DNA from: Fredinandcohnia onubensis
Lineage (GTDB): Bacteria > Bacillota > Bacilli > Bacillales > Bacillaceae_L
DNA: 64,000 nt
Reading direction: 5' to 3'
Assembly (NCBI RefSeq): GCF_002734215.1
Contig: NZ_NSEB01000006.1
Span: forward strand, 186,001-250,000
Numbering within the stretch: position 1 is the stretch's first letter; each line of letters begins with the position of its first letter. Positions 57,304-64,000 of the stretch are shown here, piece by piece. The notes below the pieces were generated by a model. The model saw nothing but the letters and a program-made list of their open reading frames with translations. It did no database searches and was not told where the DNA came from. A program made the translations under genes and the position numbers.

Positions 57304-57395
57304 AGAGTTTTTCCAACCCCAAACTCATTTTTCTACTTGAGTTATAAGTGTACCAATGAAAAAAAGAGAAAACAATAGTGGTACCATGGTAGGTT

Positions 57396-57430
57396 ACAAA
57401 AAAAGAGACAAAGTCTGATGGACTTTGTCT
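57396..57430 (-). terminator. Terminator of the ilv-leu operon
   Basis: On the minus strand AGACAAAGTC, loop CATCA and GACTTTGTCT are followed by CTTTTTTTG, 8 bases after the leuD stop. Confidence 0.92.
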
Positions 57431-57437
57431 ACAATTA

Positions 57438-58025
57438 TTAGTTCGCAGTTTTAACTTCGTACTCTTTAATTTGTTGTTCATAGGAAAGAGTCTTGTCAAT
57501 CTCATCCCAACCATTGATCAACATTTCCTTCCAATAAGCATCAATTGTAAATTCCGTTTTGAAGCCTTTTGAATCGACGATTGTTTGTTCCTCTAATGAA
57601 ATTGTGCATTGATAATCAGCGGAACTCGCTTCTTTTAAAAGGTACTCGATCACGCTTTTTTCTAATACGATTGGTAGAATACCGTTCTTCAAGCAGTTAT
57701 TATAGAAAATATCTGCAAACGAAGGAGCTAGGATTGACTTAAATCCAAAGTCTTGTAATGCCCATGGAGCATGCTCACGAGAAGAGCCGCAACCAAAGTT
57801 TTCATTTACAACAAGAATAGTTGCACCTTCATTTTCTTTTCGATTTAATTCAAAATCTGGGTTTGGGCTTCCGTCAGCTTCAAAGCGCCAATCGAAAAAG
57901 GCATATTTTCCAAACCCGGTTCTTTCAATACTTTTTAAAAATTGTTTCGGAATGATTTGGTCTGTGTCCACATTGTTTCGATCCATTCCTGCAACTTTAC
58001 CTTGATGTGTGATAAATGGTTCCAT
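57438..58025 (-). CDS. leuD: 3-isopropylmalate dehydratase small subunit
   Basis: This 195-residue swivelling domain pairs with LeuC to isomerise 2- to 3-isopropylmalate. It has the family motifs NVDTDQIIPKQFL and GCGSSREHAPWAL. It starts 2 bases after leuC and is the last gene of the operon. Confidence 0.96.
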   Translation of the reverse strand: MEPFITHQGKVAGMDRNNVDTDQIIPKQFLKSIERTGFGKYAFFDWRFEADGSPNPDFELNRKENEGATILVVNENFGCGSSREHAPWALQDFGFKSILAPSFADIFYNNCLKNGILPIVLEKSVIEYLLKEASSADYQCTISLEEQTIVDSKGFKTEFTIDAYWKEMLINGWDEIDKTLSYEQQIKEYEVKTAN

Positions 58026-58027
58026 GA

Positions 58028-59455
58028 TTATGCCTCCTCCCCAGCTGTTACCTTTTGAATTTTACGAACATCTACGAATTTACCATAAATAGCGGCAGCA
58101 GCTGCCATTGCCGGACTCACTAAGTGTGTACGAGCACCCTTACCTTGACGTCCTTCGAAGTTACGGTTTGATGTAGAAGCACATCTTTCACCAGCAGGAA
58201 CTACGTCCGGGTTCATACTTAAACACATGCTGCATCCAGCATCACGCCATTCAAAGCCAGCGTCACGGAATACATCAGCAAGACCTTCTTTTTCCGCTTG
58301 AAGCTTCACTTGTTGAGAGCCTGGAACAACTAAAGCCCGTACATTAGGAGATACCTTTTGGCCACGGATAATTTCAGCCGCTTCACGTAAGTCACCAATT
58401 CGTGAATTTGTACATGATCCGATAAATACATGTTGAATTTCAACTTCATTAATCGGGGTTCCAGGAGCAAGCTCCATATATTCATAGGCACGTTGAGCAG
58501 ACTTCTTATCAACTTCTTTCTCAAAATCCTCTGGATATGGAACTGTATCCTCAATCGTTATACTCATAGATGGGTTAGTACCCCATGTAACAGTAGGTAA
58601 GATTTCATCTGCATGAATTTCTAAAATTTTATCGAAAGAAGCTCCCTCATCAGTTGCAAGAGCTCTCCATCTTTCAACAGCTGCATCAAATTCAGCACCT
58701 GAAGGGCTATGCTTTCTTCCTTTAAGATAGGAGAATGTTGTTTCATCTGGACTAATTAAGCCAGCTTTCGCTCCGCCTTCAATTGACATATTACAAATGG
58801 TCATTCTCTCTTCCATTGACATGTCTCGAATTGCTTCACCTGTATATTCGATTACATGTCCTGTTCCAAAATCAATTCCAAACTTACGGATAATGGATAA
58901 AATAACGTCCTTTGCATATACACCAGGTGATAATGTTCCAACTACATTTACCTGCATGGTTTTAGGTTTTTGTTGCCATAATGTTTGAGTAGCAAGTACA
59001 TGTTCTACCTCACTTGTCCCAATTCCAAACGCTAAAGCTCCAAATGCTCCATGTGTAGATGTATGGCTATCCCCACATACAATTGTTTTTCCTGGTTGTG
59101 TTAATCCAAGCTCAGGTCCAATAACGTGAACAATTCCTTGTTCAGGGCTATATAGATCTGCTAAAGGTACATTAAATTCCTTACAGTTTTTCTCCAATGC
59201 ACTCATCTGTTTAGCGGCGATCTCATCCTTTGTTTGGAAGCGATCACTTGTAGTAGGTACGTTGTGATCCATTGTCGCAAATGTTAAATCAGGTCTTCTG
59301 ACTTTTCTATTTTTTATACGTAAACCTTCAAAGGCTTGCGGAGAAGTTACTTCATGGACAAGATGTAGGTCAATGTATAGTAGGTTTGGTTTCCCCTCTT
59401 CATGATTGATAACGTGCTGATCCCATATTTTTTCAATAATCGTTTTAGGTGCCAT
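58028..59455 (-). CDS. leuC: 3-isopropylmalate dehydratase large subunit
   Basis: This aconitase-family subunit (about 475 residues) has the iron-sulphur cysteines in GSCTNSR (near 347) and CSMCL (near 407), and the motif [17 protein letters not shown] 59455 encodes the expected [11 protein letters not shown] start but is 12 bases from the GGAGG site; ATG 59467 touches that site, so the exact start is open. Confidence 0.96.
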   Translation of the reverse strand: MAPKTIIEKIWDQHVINHEEGKPNLLYIDLHLVHEVTSPQAFEGLRIKNRKVRRPDLTFATMDHNVPTTSDRFQTKDEIAAKQMSALEKNCKEFNVPLADLYSPEQGIVHVIGPELGLTQPGKTIVCGDSHTSTHGAFGALAFGIGTSEVEHVLATQTLWQQKPKTMQVNVVGTLSPGVYAKDVILSIIRKFGIDFGTGHVIEYTGEAIRDMSMEERMTICNMSIEGGAKAGLISPDETTFSYLKGRKHSPSGAEFDAAVERWRALATDEGASFDKILEIHADEILPTVTWGTNPSMSITIEDTVPYPEDFEKEVDKKSAQRAYEYMELAPGTPINEVEIQHVFIGSCTNSRIGDLREAAEIIRGQKVSPNVRALVVPGSQQVKLQAEKEGLADVFRDAGFEWRDAGCSMCLSMNPDVVPAGERCASTSNRNFEGRQGKGARTHLVSPAMAAAAAIYGKFVDVRKIQKVTAGEEA

Positions 59456-59496
59456 TAGTATCTTCATCCTCCTTTTTCACTTTTTTTGAAAAGATA

Positions 59497-59516
59497 AGCT
59501 CGGTATATACCGAGCT
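59497..59516. repeat. 20-bp perfect palindrome between leuB and leuC
   Basis: AGCTCGGTATATACCGAGCT lies 36 bases after the leuB stop. In minus-strand RNA it forms a hairpin followed by TTATCTTTTC, a poor T-tract. It may be a processing or stabilising hairpin within the ilv-leu transcript, or a protein-binding site. Confidence 0.65.
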
Positions 59517-59552
59517 ATCAGTGGGTCTAGCTTTGCAATGGATAAATTTTAT

Positions 59553-60665
59553 CTATGCATAGCAAGACATAATATTTGAAATCGCCCCGTCCTCAACTAA
59601 GGCCTCTTTAATCTTTTCCACCATTTCAGTTGTTGAAATTGCTTTTCCTTGTGGTTGAACGACATCTGCAGTGCGGTAACCAGCAGCTAAAACATCATCC
59701 ACAGCTTTTTCTACTGCTTTAGCCTCTTCTTCTAATCCAAAAGATAAGCGTAAAAGCATAGCAGCGGATAATATGGTCGCAATTGGATTTGCAATGTCCT
59801 TACCAGCGATATCTGGTGCAGAACCATGAATTGGTTCAAAAAGACTCGGTCCATCCGTCGATAAACTTGCTGAAGGTAGCATGCCAAGTGATCCTGTTAA
59901 CATGGATGCTTCATCACTTAAAATATCTCCAAACATATTCTCAGTAACGACTACATCAAATTGTCTAGGGTTTCGGATTAGCTGCATTGCTGCGTTATCC
60001 ACTAGCATATGCTCTAATGTAACCTCTGGATAAGAAGCAGCAACTTCTTCAGCAACCTCACGCCACATTCTGCTAGATTCTAAGACATTCGCTTTGTCTA
60101 CAGAAGTCACTTTCTTCTTTCTGGTCATAGCCATTTCAAATGCTTTTTCAATGATTCTCTTCATTTCAGAGCGTTTGTAGGAAAGAGTATCAACAGCTGC
60201 TTCTTCGCCATCTTCAATCTTTCTTCCACTTGGCTTTCCAAAGTAAAGTCCACCAGTTAGCTCTCTGACGATTACAAAATCAGCATTTTCAATCACTTCT
60301 TGTTTGAGTGGAGAAGCATCTAGTAAGCTATTAAAACAAGTTACCGGTCTTACATTAGCATACAAGTTTAAGGCTTTTCGAATTTGTAATAATCCTTTTT
60401 CAGGACGTAAATGTGGAGGGTTTGAATCCCACTTCGGACCCCCTACAGCCCCTAGCAATACAGCATCACTTTGTTTACATACTTCCAGTGTTTCCGCCGG
60501 AAGAGGAGTGCCTTCAGCGTCTATAGCTGAACCACCTATTAAAGCGTGTTGAAATGTAAACTCATGATTGTATTGTCCGGCGACTGCCTTCAACACTTCG
60601 ATTGCCCCTTTAGTCACTTCTTTGCCAACGCCATCTCCACGAAGTACGGCAATACTCTTCTTCAT
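59553..60665 (-). CDS. leuB: 3-isopropylmalate dehydrogenase
   Basis: This 370-residue NAD-dependent decarboxylating dehydrogenase has the motifs GDGVGKEV, RELTGGLYFG and the substrate/metal segment DNAAMQLIRNP, followed by GSAPDIAGKDIANP. It makes 2-oxoisocaproate for leucine synthesis. It follows leuA by 53 bases. Confidence 0.97.
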   Translation of the reverse strand: MKKSIAVLRGDGVGKEVTKGAIEVLKAVAGQYNHEFTFQHALIGGSAIDAEGTPLPAETLEVCKQSDAVLLGAVGGPKWDSNPPHLRPEKGLLQIRKALNLYANVRPVTCFNSLLDASPLKQEVIENADFVIVRELTGGLYFGKPSGRKIEDGEEAAVDTLSYKRSEMKRIIEKAFEMAMTRKKKVTSVDKANVLESSRMWREVAEEVAASYPEVTLEHMLVDNAAMQLIRNPRQFDVVVTENMFGDILSDEASMLTGSLGMLPSASLSTDGPSLFEPIHGSAPDIAGKDIANPIATILSAAMLLRLSFGLEEEAKAVEKAVDDVLAAGYRTADVVQPQGKAISTTEMVEKIKEALVEDGAISNIMSCYA

Positions 60666-60718
60666 ATTGACTCCTCCTCTTATTTCTTATCTACACTGAA
60701 AATAGTAAATTTAAAAGT

Positions 60719-63293
<2,575 letters not shown>

Positions 63294-63333
63294 TTATTAG
63301 AATTAAGTTATATATGGTAATGTGATTAAACCC

Positions 63334-63852
63334 TTAAACAATAGAAATATTCTTTGGACTTGAAGCTGTTTTTTGGTTACCTCTTGTGAAAGCAGTTGTG
63401 CCTGTACGGGCAACTTCTTTAATACCGTATGGCTTTAAGAGGTCAATTAAAGCTTCAACTTTTTCTGATTCTCCTGTAACTTGGATAACCAGGCTTTCCT
63501 TACTTACATCTATAATGGATGCTCGGAAAGGATCTATTAAGCTATAAATCTCATTTCTATTTGATGGACTGGATGCTACTTTAATGAGAGCGAGCTCCCT
63601 AGCCACAATGGCTTGATTCGTAATATCCACGACCTTTATAACATCAATTTGTTTGTTTAGCTGTTTTGTAATTTGTTCGACAACCGTTTCTTCATCGAGA
63701 TGAATCACAAATGTCATTCGTGAGAGTCCCTCTGTTTCGGAATGTCCCACTGTGATGCTTTCAATATTGTAGTGACGTTTTGTTAACAGGCCAGTGATTC
63801 GGTTAAGTACACCAGCGCGGTTATTTACTAGTAATGTGATGATTCTTTTCAC
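63334..63852 (-). CDS. ilvN: Acetolactate synthase small (regulatory) subunit
   Basis: This 172-residue protein has an N-terminal ACT domain (LLVNNRAGVLNRITGLL) and the C-terminal ALS_ss_C domain. It activates IlvB and gives valine feedback inhibition. The start is GTG 63852 and overlaps the ilvB stop by 3 bases. In B. subtilis the gene is called ilvH. Confidence 0.96.
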   Translation of the reverse strand: MKRIITLLVNNRAGVLNRITGLLTKRHYNIESITVGHSETEGLSRMTFVIHLDEETVVEQITKQLNKQIDVIKVVDITNQAIVARELALIKVASSPSNRNEIYSLIDPFRASIIDVSKESLVIQVTGESEKVEALIDLLKPYGIKEVARTGTTAFTRGNQKTASSPKNISIV

Positions 63853-64000
63853 AGCTTAACACCTACCATTTCATGATGACCCTTTCCTGAAGCTACCATT
63901 GGGTATACATTTTCGAAAGGCGTCACATTAAAGTCCATAAGAACTGGTCCCTCGTATTCAAGTGCTTCTTTTAACACTTGCTCTGCTTCTTGTTCATTTG
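63849..64000 (-). CDS. ilvB: Acetolactate synthase large subunit, C-terminal end only
   Basis: The last 50 codons are present; the rest is outside the window. The frame reads EYEGPVLMDFNVTPFENVYP and ends GKGHHEMVGVKL, which is the typical IlvB C-terminus. The TGA stop overlaps the ilvN start. The ThDP-dependent enzyme begins valine, leucine and isoleucine synthesis. The leader that controls the operon is not in the window. Confidence 0.93.
   Translation of the reverse strand, partial: NEQEAEQVLKEALEYEGPVLMDFNVTPFENVYPMVASGKGHHEMVGVKL

Overview
The window comes from a low-GC, endospore-forming Bacillota, most likely a member of the Bacillaceae related to Bacillus. The gene order is the classic Bacillus block ilv-leu / ysoA / tig / clpX / lonB / lonA / engB / hemAXCDBL / spoVID / ysxE / valS / folC / spoIIB / maf / radC / mreBCD / minCD / spoIVFAB. 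Nearly everything is on the minus strand, so the block reads right to left. The only plus-strand genes are three small insertions: a short membrane protein at 33901, a DUF5668/LiaF-like protein at 43394 and a VWA lipoprotein at 51493. I see no tRNA, rRNA, CRISPR array, prophage or intact insertion sequence.

Right part (64000 to 43000): the end of ilvB, then ilvN, ilvC, leuA, leuB, leuC and leuD form the branched-chain amino acid operon. It ends in a strong terminator at 57396. Protein quality control follows: ysoA, tig, clpX, lonB, lonA and engB. A 143-bp MITE-like element lies between tig and clpX. lonB has a near-perfect sigma-F-type promoter. A polar amino acid ABC transporter operon (binding protein, permease, ATPase) and a small plus-strand membrane gene separate engB from the haem operon.

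Middle part (43300 to 29300): hemA, hemX, hemC, hemD, hemB and hemL make uroporphyrinogen III from glutamyl-tRNA. The hemA leader is long and highly structured, and a PerR-like box lies upstream. A REP-like palindrome sits between hemB and hemL. The spore coat genes spoVID and ysxE follow, then valS with a T-box leader, then folC.

Left part (29200 to 1): a complete type IV pilus locus sits where B. subtilis has only comC. It encodes three minor pilin-type proteins, a VanW/G5 protein, PilB, PilT, PilC, a major pilin, PilD, PilM, PilN and PilO. A long acidic membrane protein and a PRC-barrel protein follow. Next come spoIIB, maf, radC, mreBCD and minCD (division and shape), then a 1467-residue secreted bacillopeptidase F-like protease that interrupts the minD-spoIVFA link, then spoIVFA-spoIVFB (sigma-K checkpoint) and the start of an RNase E/G gene.

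The least explained material is the pilus island with its acidic and PRC-barrel partners, the structured hemA leader, the MITE-like and REP-like elements, and several perfect hairpins placed between co-transcribed genes (mreB/mreC, pilin/pilD, leuB/leuC, binding protein/permease) that look like devices for uneven expression. Start codons were adjusted wherever a Shine-Dalgarno sequence favoured a position inside the longest open frame.
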